Below the pieces are notes generated by a model. The model was not told the origin of the DNA. It worked only from the letters and a program-made list of their open reading frames with translations, and ran no database searches. A DNA stretch of 36,749 nt, taken from the NCBI GenBank assembly GCA_002334915.1, contig DDCQ01000095.1, positions 37,619-74,367 of the forward strand, read 5' to 3'. Source of the stretch: Porticoccaceae bacterium UBA2002 (GTDB lineage: Bacteria; Pseudomonadota; Gammaproteobacteria; Pseudomonadales; Porticoccaceae). The number at the start of each line of letters is the position of its first letter. Position 1 is the first letter of the stretch. Of the stretch, positions 19,101 to 26,141 are shown one piece after another. The translations under genes and the position numbers were made by a program.

Positions 19101-20700
19101 CAATGGTGCCCAGGCAATTGAAGTCTGCCAGCGTCGCATGCCCGACTTAATACTTATGGATGCAGTGATGCCAGAGATGGATGGTTTCGACGCCTGCAAA
19201 GCCATTCGCGAGACGCCCCATGGTGCCGATATTCCCGTGCTGATGATAACTGGTCTGGAAGATGAAAACTCCATTGTCAGAGCTTTCTCGTCCGGCGCCA
19301 CCGACTATATTTCCAAGCCCATTAACTTCTCAGTGATGAAGCAGCGCGTAGCGCGGCTAATCAAGGCCAACAAGGCCGAGAGGCATGTTAAGCAGCTGGC
19401 CTATCACGACCCCCTAACCAGCCTGCCCAATCGCGCCAATCTGATGCAGCATCTGCACCTGGTAGTGGAGCAGGCAGCGGTGGAAAACAGCAAGTTTGCC
19501 ATTATGTTTCTCGACCTGGATCGCTTTAAAATGATCAACGACACCATGGGGCACGATGTGGGCGACCTGCTTTTAAAAGCCGTGGCCGACCGCATCCGCA
19601 ACTGTGTTCGCGACCAGGACTTTATCGCCCGCCTGGGTGGTGATGAATTTACTCTGGTGCTGGAAAATATCACCGGCCCTGAGACAGCCGCCAAGGTGGC
19701 AGAGAAAATCTGCCACTCGCTCAACCAGCCCTTTGTATTTATGCGCAAAAAGATGTTTGTCACCACCAGTATTGGCATTTCCATCTTCCCCGACAATGGT
19801 GGCGATGTAACAGACCTTATTAAACACGCCGACTCGGCCATGTTTAAAGCCAAAGAAAAACGCAATGACTACTGTTTTTATCAAACAGGCATGGAAGCTG
19901 AAATAGCAGGGCGACTGGAGATGGAGCGCGAACTGCGGCAGGCCATCGAGCGCGACGAACTGGTGCTGTTCTACCAGCCTAAGATTGATTTTAAAACTGG
20001 TGCGCTCACCGGGGCAGAGGCTTTGGTGCGCTGGGAGCATCCAGAAGAGGGCGTTATAGCCCCCAATGTATTTATTCCTCTGGCCGAAGAGAGCGGTCTT
20101 ATAAACAGGCTCAGCGACTGGGTGCTGGAAGAGGGCGCCCGGCAGCTAAAACGATGGATCGACACAGGCCACGAGCTGACCCTGGCTCTCAATCTGTCGG
20201 TAAAAGACCTGATGGCAGAAGACCTGCACAGTCAGCTCGAGAGTTTGATGCAGCGCAACCAGTTGCCCCGCGATGTGCTTGAGATAGAGATTACCGAAAG
20301 CACATTGATGAGCCACCCGGAGTTGATGAGTACAGAGCTGGTTAAAATTAAAGACCTGGGTATCAGCGTTGCTATTGATGATTTTGGCAGCGGCTACTCG
20401 TCCCTGAACTACCTCAAGCGGCTGCCCGTGGACGTGCTCAAGATCGACCGCGCCTTTATTCAAGAGATCGAGACCGACCCCAGTGACAGCGCCATTGTCG
20501 CCGGCATTATTGCCCTGGCAGAGACGCTCAATATGGAGACCGTGGCGGAGGGCGTTGAAACCGAGGGACAGCGTCGCATATTAAAAAAACTGGGCTGCAA
20601 CAGCTTCCAGGGTTATCTGGTGGCCAAGCCACAGCCAGCGGAGAAATTCGAGCAAGAGTTTTTGATCAGCAGAGAAACATCGCTGCAGGACGACCACTAG
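16147..20700 (+). CDS. Hybrid sensor kinase with receiver, Hpt, GGDEF and EAL domains
   Basis: This 1517-residue inner-membrane protein joins a full phosphorelay to both cyclic di-GMP domains. Two membrane segments (about 18-40 and 183-202) enclose a periplasmic sensor region. HAMP follows, then HisKA with H280 in THELRTPMN, and HATPase with N397 in the N box plus DTGIGI and GTGLGLAI. A degenerate receiver holds D571. A canonical receiver has D707 in LMDCNMPVMSGYD. Hpt has H882 in HTIKGSASNFG. A third receiver has D1005 in LMDAVMPEMDGFD. GGDEF is intact at 1164-1168 with an RxxD inhibitory site (R1155-D1158). EAL is intact (E1291, EALVRW), with DDFGSGYSSL and AEGVET. It could both make and degrade cyclic di-GMP. 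It is the last gene of the cluster and probably pairs with the preceding binding protein. Confidence 0.95.
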   Translation: MPTFNKGWFDRLQFRHQLGVIFVVGIIVLTLITSFVVSKVSTVIITKQQIQQGLQVTESLANQSELALLYQSAESARDIAESAINFPEVKGIRIETEKREELYQLGDSYPDTVFISAGIQTPTLIAENGKYWLFSAPVMSTQDYDNQLNILPDDMESFLLGHITVLVGKDTQILMQKGILRSNLTISSGLACILLVLLLMIARRLTKPIEHLSETMKRAQTGDSLIRAEIEGPSDITDMQASFNNMMEVLERRQHELHDAMQSALASAKAKGEFAANVTHELRTPMNAVLGMLDLLLTMGLTVKQQEYVETAKSSGHALLSLIDEVLNFSEADAGKINIINRDCSLYETLDDVVGLLANQALKKQIAIGYAVADDVPSSFSADSGRLRQVLINLAGNAIKFTDSGEVSIYVSAVRTGGKKRPISSLYFKVVDTGIGIDREDQKRIFEAFTQVDASTTKQYPGTGLGLAISRQLVELMGGTISVSSQLGTGSEFSFTLPIVTMDEPAVEPVYSELKGLTALFVSKARVMRLFAEGRLNKLGLTAITARSGLEAFKIIRDPDTDVSVDLLFVDEDMVDIKLNDFTRIMSDEPRFNDKLTVILSNPWAPDTQVGQLSLPRLNKPLKSDSFLQALSGKLINEEIDQPKAQPMVDIQPHRLCKVLVVDDNKANQKVAVAMLDKLGCLSRLAENGRQAVECILRERFDLVLMDCNMPVMSGYDATRQVRVYEADNAGTLPIIAMTANNSDAEADKCREAGMNDFLPKPLSLAGLREQLEKWAHISVDEIQRVAEPEGDYSEKDQTPSIANPSTPSREVAENPDASTQQDDERSPLSYDIKVMDALKDAVGDAVGSLIEAFQEDMLIYLENLNIAIDNDDESQIRQIAHTIKGSASNFGAYDLVKHSKELEDRATANNIENAADYARRISQAFDAVSIDLRQEMSLIDQIDKVSVGPQKQSYRILVVDDDRSIRLLLVNAFRREEYQLEEAANGAQAIEVCQRRMPDLILMDAVMPEMDGFDACKAIRETPHGADIPVLMITGLEDENSIVRAFSSGATDYISKPINFSVMKQRVARLIKANKAERHVKQLAYHDPLTSLPNRANLMQHLHLVVEQAAVENSKFAIMFLDLDRFKMINDTMGHDVGDLLLKAVADRIRNCVRDQDFIARLGGDEFTLVLENITGPETAAKVAEKICHSLNQPFVFMRKKMFVTTSIGISIFPDNGGDVTDLIKHADSAMFKAKEKRNDYCFYQTGMEAEIAGRLEMERELRQAIERDELVLFYQPKIDFKTGALTGAEALVRWEHPEEGVIAPNVFIPLAEESGLINRLSDWVLEEGARQLKRWIDTGHELTLALNLSVKDLMAEDLHSQLESLMQRNQLPRDVLEIEITESTLMSHPELMSTELVKIKDLGISVAIDDFGSGYSSLNYLKRLPVDVLKIDRAFIQEIETDPSDSAIVAGIIALAETLNMETVAEGVETEGQRRILKKLGCNSFQGYLVAKPQPAEKFEQEFLISRETSLQDDH

Positions 20701-20757
20701 CCATTAAACCTGTGTGATAATGCGCGCGGATTTTGGTCAGCATTTTTAGAGAACAGT

Positions 20758-21375
20758 ATGAGTCAGTTTTTTTCTATTCACCCGGATAATCCCCAACGGC
20801 GTTTAATTGTTCAGGCCGCAGAGACTGTTCGCCGCGGCGGCGTTATTGTCTACCCCACAGATTCAGTCTATGCCCTGGGTTGCCACATAGGAGACAAGCA
20901 GGCACTAGAGCGTATTCGCAGCATCCGTCAGGTCGACAAACATCACAACTTTACCCTGATGTGCCGAGACCTCTCCGAGCTGGCCAACTATGCCCGGGTG
21001 GATAACAGCGACTTTCGTATTCTTAAAGCCAGCACCCCAGGGGCCTATACCTTTATCCTGCCAGCCACAGCAGAAGTGCCCAAGCGGCTGATGCATCCCA
21101 AGCGCAAAACCATTGGTATCCGAGTGCCAGACAGCCCCATTGCCCAGGCCCTGCTCAATGAGCTGGGCGAGCCAATGATGAGCGTAACCCTGATTATGCC
21201 CAACGACGAATACCCTATGACCGACCCCTACGATATACGCCAGACCCTCGATGGCCAGGTCGATGCCATTATCGATGGCGGCTACTGTGGTCTCGAACCT
21301 ACCACTGTAGTGGACATGACCGGCGACGAGCCACAGATGACCCGACAGGGCATGGGTGATTTTTTACTTATCTGA
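20758..21375 (+). CDS. yciO: YciO-type YrdC/Sua5 domain protein
   Basis: The 205-residue protein has the YrdC fold: RRGGVIVYPTDSVYALGCH near 25-43, KHHNFTLMCRDLSELANYA near 62-80, PGAYTFILPAT near 93-103 and KTIGIRVPDSPIAQALL near 116-132. Sua5/TsaC proteins make threonylcarbamoyl-AMP for tRNA t6A. The absence of the KR/SxxS-type substrate pattern of TsaC and the overall sequence place this in the YciO branch, whose activity is less certain. It lies upstream of scpA with a 53-base gap, as is common for yciO-scpAB-rluB clusters in gammaproteobacteria. The ATG at 20758 is preceded by AGAG. Confidence 0.92.
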   Translation: MSQFFSIHPDNPQRRLIVQAAETVRRGGVIVYPTDSVYALGCHIGDKQALERIRSIRQVDKHHNFTLMCRDLSELANYARVDNSDFRILKASTPGAYTFILPATAEVPKRLMHPKRKTIGIRVPDSPIAQALLNELGEPMMSVTLIMPNDEYPMTDPYDIRQTLDGQVDAIIDGGYCGLEPTTVVDMTGDEPQMTRQGMGDFLLI

Positions 21376-21428
21376 TTTTGATGATGCTCAGCAGCGCCAT
21401 AGCGGTTATACTCTGCAGCTGAATACTG

Positions 21429-22319
21429 ATGGGATATCAAGTGTCTAGCGAAGCCACCTCAATTGATGATCTGCACCCTGCAGACGATAGCGCCGAAACC
21501 TCTCCTCAAGAAGCCTCTGTGGCGACTCCGCGTCCCCAGCAAGAGGAGATGCCCTTCGCCGTTGTGCAGGGCAAAGAACTCACTGTACTGCCCAAAGATC
21601 TGTATATCCCGCCAGACGCTCTGGAAGTTATTCTCGAGGCCTTTGAGGGCCCCCTGGACCTGCTGCTGTATCTGATTCGCCGCCAAAACCTGGATATTCT
21701 GGAAATCAATGTTGCCGAAATTACCCGTCAATATATGGGTTATATCGAGCTGATGACCACCATCCATCTGGAGTTGGCCGCTGAGTATCTGGTGATGGCA
21801 GCTATGCTGGCCGAGATAAAATCGCGCATGCTGTTGCCCCGTCAGCCTGTGGATGAAGAAGACGAGGGTGATCCGCGGGCCGAATTAATTCGCCGCTTGC
21901 AGGAGTACGAGCGCTTTAAAACTGCCGCCGAAGATGTAGATGAGATGCCGCGCATGGGTCGCGATATTCATCAGGCCAGTGCCGAAGCGCCAGATCGCGA
22001 GCAGCAGCGTCCCCACGCAGAGGTGGATATGCGCGAAATTTTAACTGCCCTGGCCGACGTGCTGCGCCGTGCAGAAATGTTCGAGAGCCACCAGATAGAA
22101 CTTGAAAAGCTATCGACTCGCGAGCGTATGACCCAGGTGCTGGACAGTATCCGCGGCCAGCAGTTTGTGCCCTTTGTCAGCCTGTTTAAAGAAAAAGAGG
22201 GTCGCCTGGGCGTGGTGGTTACCTTCCTGGCCATTATGGAATTAATTAAAGAGTCATTAGTTGAGATTGTGCAGAGCGAATCTTTTGGTCCAATACACGT
22301 AAAAGCAAGAACATCATGA
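21429..22319 (+). CDS. scpA: Segregation and condensation protein A (ScpA)
   Basis: ScpA is the kleisin subunit that bridges SMC proteins in the bacterial condensin and helps chromosome segregation. The core begins with ILEAFEGPLDLLLYLIRRQN near 48-67, then LDILEINVAEITRQYMGYI and the helix EYLVMAAMLAEIKSRMLLP. The C-terminal winged-helix part ends in VVTFLAIMELIKESLVEIVQ. At 296 residues it carries a roughly 45-residue acidic, proline-rich N-terminal extension. A GTG at 21441, with GGGA upstream, is an alternative start that would shorten it by four residues. It overlaps scpB by four bases (ATGA), so the two are translationally coupled. Confidence 0.95.
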   Translation: MGYQVSSEATSIDDLHPADDSAETSPQEASVATPRPQQEEMPFAVVQGKELTVLPKDLYIPPDALEVILEAFEGPLDLLLYLIRRQNLDILEINVAEITRQYMGYIELMTTIHLELAAEYLVMAAMLAEIKSRMLLPRQPVDEEDEGDPRAELIRRLQEYERFKTAAEDVDEMPRMGRDIHQASAEAPDREQQRPHAEVDMREILTALADVLRRAEMFESHQIELEKLSTRERMTQVLDSIRGQQFVPFVSLFKEKEGRLGVVVTFLAIMELIKESLVEIVQSESFGPIHVKARTS

Positions 22320-23092
22320 ACCCAGATCTAATCAGAAAAATTATTGAAGGTGCGCTGCTGGCAGTGGGCAAGCCTCTGGATATCGGCAAACTGGAAAACC
22401 TGTTTGAAGATGAAGAGCGTCCGCCGCGAGATCAGATCAAAGCGGCGCTGGAAGAGATTGAAGGCGACTGCAGAGAGCGCGGTTTTGAACTAAAGCAGGT
22501 GGCCAGCGGCTACCGTTTTCAGGTGCGTCAGGAACTGTCCACCTGGGTCAATCGCCTCTGGGAAGAGAAGCCCAAGCGCTACTCCCGCGCCATGCTGGAG
22601 ACCCTGTCTCTTATCGCCTACCGCCAGCCCCTGACTCGCGGCGATATTGAACTGGTGCGCGGCGTGGCCGTAAGCTCCGATATTATTAAAACCCTCCAAG
22701 AGCGCGACTGGGTGCGCGTGGTGGGCTACCGTGACGTGCCGGGCAAGCCAGCGTTGTACGCCACCACCAAACAGTTTCTCGATTACTTTAACCTTAAGAG
22801 CCTCGAGCATTTGCCAGCACTGGGCGAGATTAAAGACCTGGCCGAGCTTGATCCAGAGCTGGAGCTAAGCCTGGGTGAAAAGCCAGCAGACGAGGGCGCT
22901 GTCCCAGCTGTTCCCCTGGCCGCCAACGATGAGTTTGAGCTGGACCAGCAAGTTGATGGTGTCGCTCTGACTGATGAGAGTGGCGAGAGTGGCGAGGACG
23001 ATGAAGACGCCGCTGAGCCTAAAATAGAATCAGAATTAGACGGCCCAGCCGGTCATCCAGCAGACAGAGATAGCGCACCAGCTCATGAGTGA
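22316..23092 (+). CDS. scpB: Segregation and condensation protein B (ScpB)
   Basis: ScpB dimers bind ScpA and regulate the SMC-kleisin complex. The two winged-helix domains are visible: DLIRKIIEGALLAVGKPLDI at the N-terminus, then VNRLWEEKPKRYSRAMLETL, SLIAYRQPLTRGDIELVRGV and YATTKQFLDYFNLKSLEHLP. A long acidic tail follows (about 185-258). It is rich in D and E and probably disordered, which is common among gammaproteobacterial ScpB proteins. The start overlaps scpA and the end overlaps rluB by eight bases, so scpA-scpB-rluB is a tight operon. Confidence 0.95.
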   Translation: MNPDLIRKIIEGALLAVGKPLDIGKLENLFEDEERPPRDQIKAALEEIEGDCRERGFELKQVASGYRFQVRQELSTWVNRLWEEKPKRYSRAMLETLSLIAYRQPLTRGDIELVRGVAVSSDIIKTLQERDWVRVVGYRDVPGKPALYATTKQFLDYFNLKSLEHLPALGEIKDLAELDPELELSLGEKPADEGAVPAVPLAANDEFELDQQVDGVALTDESGESGEDDEDAAEPKIESELDGPAGHPADRDSAPAHE

Positions 23093-23924
23093 AAAATTAC
23101 AAAAAGTACTGGCTACTGCAGGCCTGGGTTCCCGCCGTGAACTGGAGAAATGGATCTCCGCTGGTCGCGTGTCGGTCAATGGCTCAGTCGCCAAACTGGG
23201 TGATCGTGCCGAGGCCGAAGACCGCATTCTGGTCGATGGCCGCGCCGTTAAAATTGTTACCGACGACAGCCCCAGAGTACTGATGTACAGCAAGCCAGAG
23301 GGCGAGGTAAGCACCACCTCTGACCCTGAGGGCAGGCCCACGGTTTTCGATAAATTACCCAGATTAAATCGCGGTCGCTGGATCGCCATTGGTCGCCTGG
23401 ACATCAACACCAGTGGCCTGCTGTTATTTACCAATCACGGCGAGCTGGCCAACCGCCTGATGCACCCCTCCTACGAAGTTAAGCGCGAGTATATGGCGCG
23501 TATCCATGGTGACGTGGACGAGGAGATGATTGCACGTCTCACCGAGGGCGTTATTCTGGATGACGGCATAGCCAAGTTTCAAACCGTTAAGGCCCAGCAT
23601 GCGCGCAGCGCTGACGAGCGCGGCGGCAGTAATAACTGGTTTCGGGTGATTCTGGCCGAGGGTCGTACCCGGGAGGTGCGTCGCCTATGGGAATCTCAGG
23701 GAGTCGAGGTCAATCGCCTCAAGCGTATTAGCTATGGCCCCATCGAGCTGCCGTCAATTGTGCGCCGCTCAGAGTTTATCGAGCTGGATCCAAAGCAGGT
23801 AATCTCGCTATTTCGCGCTGTGGCTCTTAAGCCACCCAGGTTTAGTGAAAAAAATGTCTATCGGGATATTCGCCAGCGCAAAGAACGCAAGCTGCGCGCC
23901 CGCGGTGATACCAGCAGGCGCTAA
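23085..23924 (+). CDS. rluB: 23S rRNA pseudouridine synthase RluB
   Basis: RluB converts uridine to pseudouridine at E. coli position 2605 of 23S rRNA. The N-terminal S4 RNA-binding domain is seen as EKLQKVLATAGLGSRRELEK, with ISAGRVSVNGSVAKLGD following. The catalytic domain has the RsuA-family motif GRLDINTSGLLLFTNHGELA with the catalytic aspartate in GRLD. Later come LAEGRTREVRRLWESQGVEV and the conserved NRLKRISYGPIELP. A basic C-terminal tail (RQRKERKLRARGD) follows. Length (279 residues) fits RluB rather than the shorter RluE. The start overlaps the end of scpB. The gene converges on yciK across a short repeat and hairpin. Confidence 0.94.
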   Translation: MSEKLQKVLATAGLGSRRELEKWISAGRVSVNGSVAKLGDRAEAEDRILVDGRAVKIVTDDSPRVLMYSKPEGEVSTTSDPEGRPTVFDKLPRLNRGRWIAIGRLDINTSGLLLFTNHGELANRLMHPSYEVKREYMARIHGDVDEEMIARLTEGVILDDGIAKFQTVKAQHARSADERGGSNNWFRVILAEGRTREVRRLWESQGVEVNRLKRISYGPIELPSIVRRSEFIELDPKQVISLFRAVALKPPRFSEKNVYRDIRQRKERKLRARGDTSRR

Positions 23925-23950
23925 GGGCTTTTCCCTTGCGCTAAGGGCTT
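23918..23950. terminator. Hairpin and 13-base direct repeat between convergent rluB and yciK
   Basis: GCGC at 23918-23921 plus AAGGG at 23923-23927 pair with CCCTT at 23933-23937 plus GCGC at 23938-23941, leaving one bulged T and a CTTTT loop. This gives a nine-pair stem between two convergent genes, so it may end transcripts from both sides. No T run follows on either strand, so a simple intrinsic terminator is uncertain. The 13 bases GCGCTAAGGGCTT occur twice, at 23918-23930 and 23938-23950. The first copy contains the rluB stop and the second overlaps the yciK stop. Confidence 0.4.
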
Positions 23951-24713
23951 ATCTAATCTGGGCGTCGATAGACTGGCCATTAACGCCGGCGCTGTCGGGC
24001 CCCAGCAGATACAGATAAGCAGGCATAATATCCGCACCTGTTTTCAGGCTATTGGGGTTTTCCGCAGGAAAGGCCTGAGCGCGCATCTGGGTTCTGGTGG
24101 CGCCGGGGTTAACCGCGTTGGCGCGAATTGATCCCAGACCCTCCAGCTCCGCAGCCCAGGTCTGCATCATGCCCTCAGTGGCAAATTTGGACACCGCATA
24201 GGCACCCCAGAAGGCTCGTCCCTGACGTCCCACACTGGAGGTTGTAAACACAATTGAGGCATCCTCAGATTTCTCCAGCACCGGCATCAGCGCCTGGGTC
24301 ATCTTAAACTGGGCCGTTACATTGACCTGCAGCACCTTGTCCCAGACATCCTGCCGATAGTTGCTCAGCGGGGTGCGCTGGCCCAGTATGGCGGCATTGT
24401 GCAGCAGGCCATCCAGGTGCCCAAGCTGTTGGTCAATAGTTGCCGCCAACTCATCGTAGTCCTGCCCAGTAGCCCCTTCTAGGTCAACCGGGTAAATCAC
24501 GGGTTCCGCGCCGCCTGCGGCAACTATATGGTCAAATACCTGCTCCAGTTTAGCCACGGTTCTGCCCGCCAGAATAACTCTGGCACCCAGCGCAGCAGTG
24601 CTGATAGCCGCAGCCTTGCCTATGCCATCTCCGGCACCAGTAATCAGAATAATGCGATCTTGCAGCAGGTTGGGGCTGGCCTGATAGGTAATAATTTGTT
24701 CGGGGCTGAGCAC
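23949..24713 (-). CDS. yciK: YciK-type short-chain dehydrogenase
   Basis: This 254-residue protein is a classical short-chain dehydrogenase/reductase of the YciK type. The cofactor-binding motif is LITGAGDGIGKAAA near 23-36. The NAG-like segment reads LLHNAAILG, the catalytic serine lies in FTTSSVGRQG, and the Y-x-x-x-K pair is in YAVSKFA. PG near VNPGATRTQM completes the pattern. The substrate is unknown. The GTG start at 24713 is supported by AAGGA eight bases upstream. It is the last gene of the mtaD-ubiG-mupP-yciK run, matching the order ubiG-mupP-yciK in Pseudomonas. Confidence 0.94.
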   Translation of the reverse strand: MLSPEQIITYQASPNLLQDRIILITGAGDGIGKAAAISTAALGARVILAGRTVAKLEQVFDHIVAAGGAEPVIYPVDLEGATGQDYDELAATIDQQLGHLDGLLHNAAILGQRTPLSNYRQDVWDKVLQVNVTAQFKMTQALMPVLEKSEDASIVFTTSSVGRQGRAFWGAYAVSKFATEGMMQTWAAELEGLGSIRANAVNPGATRTQMRAQAFPAENPNSLKTGADIMPAYLYLLGPDSAGVNGQSIDAQIR

Positions 24714-24743
24714 GGGGTTTTCCTTAAATAAGCATTTAAACAG

Positions 24744-25400
24744 TTAAAACAGCAGCGAATACAGATTGCGGGACTGTTGCACAATCCAGTCAGCATTCCA
24801 GCTGCTAATATCTTCACCGGCTTCAATATAGCCCCAACCGGCAGCGATGGTGCGCATGCCTGCGGCGCGGCCAGCATCTATATCGCGCACATGGTCACCC
24901 ACATACAGGCAGTTGGCCGGGGCAATATCAATCTGGCTGCAGGCCAGGTGCATGGGCTCAGGGTGCGGTTTAGGCTCGGCCACATGATCCGGGCAGATTA
25001 CCGTGGCGGCATCGGCCATCAGGCCAAGCTGGGTCAGTGCTGGCTCGGTATATTTCCAGGGTTTGTTAGTCACAATGCCCCAGGGAATATCGCGCTCAGC
25101 GCATTCATCCAGCACCTGCTGCAAGCCGCTAAATAGGGCAGTTTTATCGGCCAGATTGGCAAAGTACAGCGCCAGAAACTCCTCTCTTAGAGGCTCAAAT
25201 TCCGGGTGGTCCTGGTCCATGCCAAAACCCATTTCAATAATGCCCACAGAGCCATTGGTCACGCAGCTGCGAATTATATGGTCATCCATTGGCTCGCGAC
25301 CATGGAGGCGCAGCTGGGTTTTTAGGGCAGTAATAAAGTCCGGTGCTGTATCCAGCAAGGTGCCATCTAAATCAAATAGCAGGGCGTCAAAGTTAAGCAT
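24744..25400 (-). CDS. mupP: HAD phosphatase, probable N-acetylmuramic acid 6-phosphate phosphatase MupP
   Basis: This 218-residue HAD hydrolase has the nucleophile motif LLFDLDGTLLDTAPDF (motif I DxDGT) near residues 7-22, motif II in GIVTNKPWKY with the T, the motif III lysine in EPKPHPEP, and motif IV GDHVRDIDAGRAAGM. On sequence alone it could be a phosphoglycolate phosphatase (Gph). The position between ubiG and yciK is the same as that of Pseudomonas MupP, which dephosphorylates MurNAc 6-phosphate in cell-wall recycling. The MupP call is therefore based on context. The ATG lies three bases after the ubiG stop. Confidence 0.85.
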   Translation of the reverse strand: MLNFDALLFDLDGTLLDTAPDFITALKTQLRLHGREPMDDHIIRSCVTNGSVGIIEMGFGMDQDHPEFEPLREEFLALYFANLADKTALFSGLQQVLDECAERDIPWGIVTNKPWKYTEPALTQLGLMADAATVICPDHVAEPKPHPEPMHLACSQIDIAPANCLYVGDHVRDIDAGRAAGMRTIAAGWGYIEAGEDISSWNADWIVQQSRNLYSLLF

Positions 25401-25403
25401 GGT

Positions 25404-26114
25404 TTAGGCAGGTTTCCTGACACAGATCATATAGTTAACATCCACATCACGCTCATCCAACTTGTAGGTCTTGGTGATGGGGTTGTAGAGCAGCCCGGTC
25501 ATCTGGTCGATATCCAGGCCGGCATCGCGAATCCACTGCCCCAGTTCCGAGGGACGAATAAACTTACTGTACTCATGAGTGCCCTTGGGCAACATGCGCA
25601 GCACATATTCCACGCCGATAATCGCCAGCAAATAAGATTTTGGGTTGCGGTTAATAGTGGAGAAAAATAGCGTACCCCCGGGCTTGGTCATGGCGGCACA
25701 GGCGGCCACCACAGAGCTGGGGTCTGGCACATGTTCCAGCATCTCCAGACAGGTAACTGTATCAAAGGCTTCAGCATGGCTGGCGGCATAGTCTTCGGCG
25801 GTCGACTTCTCATAGGTAACCGCAACACCAGACTCAAGCTTGTGCAAATTGCCCACCGCCAATGGGGCTTCGCCCATATCAATACCGGTGACAGTGGCGC
25901 CGCGCTGGGCCAGGGCCTCACAGAGAATACCGCCGCCACAGCCGACATCGAGAATCTTTTTCTCAGCTACAGGTGCCAGAGCGTCAATCCAGTTGGCGCG
26001 CAGCGGATTAATATCGTGCAGTGGCTTAAATTCACTGTTTCTGTCCCACCAGCGGCTGGCCAGTTCTTCAAACTTGCGAATTTCGTTGGGGTCCACATTT
26101 TGCGTTTTAGACAT
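25404..26114 (-). CDS. ubiG: Ubiquinone biosynthesis O-methyltransferase UbiG
   Basis: UbiG carries out both S-adenosylmethionine-dependent O-methylation steps of ubiquinone synthesis, at the inner face of the membrane. The 236-residue protein starts with the family's N-terminal stretch [20 protein letters not shown], followed by [11 protein letters not shown]. The methyl-donor site motif I is [19 protein letters not shown], with VTGIDMG as motif post I and [11 protein letters not shown] as motif [14 protein letters not shown] is also typical of UbiG. The ATG at 26114 has GGAA about ten bases upstream. It lies 27 bases after the mtaD stop and three before mupP. Confidence 0.97.
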   Translation of the reverse strand: MSKTQNVDPNEIRKFEELASRWWDRNSEFKPLHDINPLRANWIDALAPVAEKKILDVGCGGGILCEALAQRGATVTGIDMGEAPLAVGNLHKLESGVAVTYEKSTAEDYAASHAEAFDTVTCLEMLEHVPDPSSVVAACAAMTKPGGTLFFSTINRNPKSYLLAIIGVEYVLRMLPKGTHEYSKFIRPSELGQWIRDAGLDIDQMTGLLYNPITKTYKLDERDVDVNYMICVRKPA

Positions 26115-26141
26115 GCTTGGTTTCCGCTTAAAAAAGGTTTG

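Noticed and set aside
19404..20040. Two overlapping minus-strand open frames of about 155 residues inside the hybrid kinase gene
   Set aside because: They lie antisense to the GGDEF region, which is unambiguous in the plus frame.
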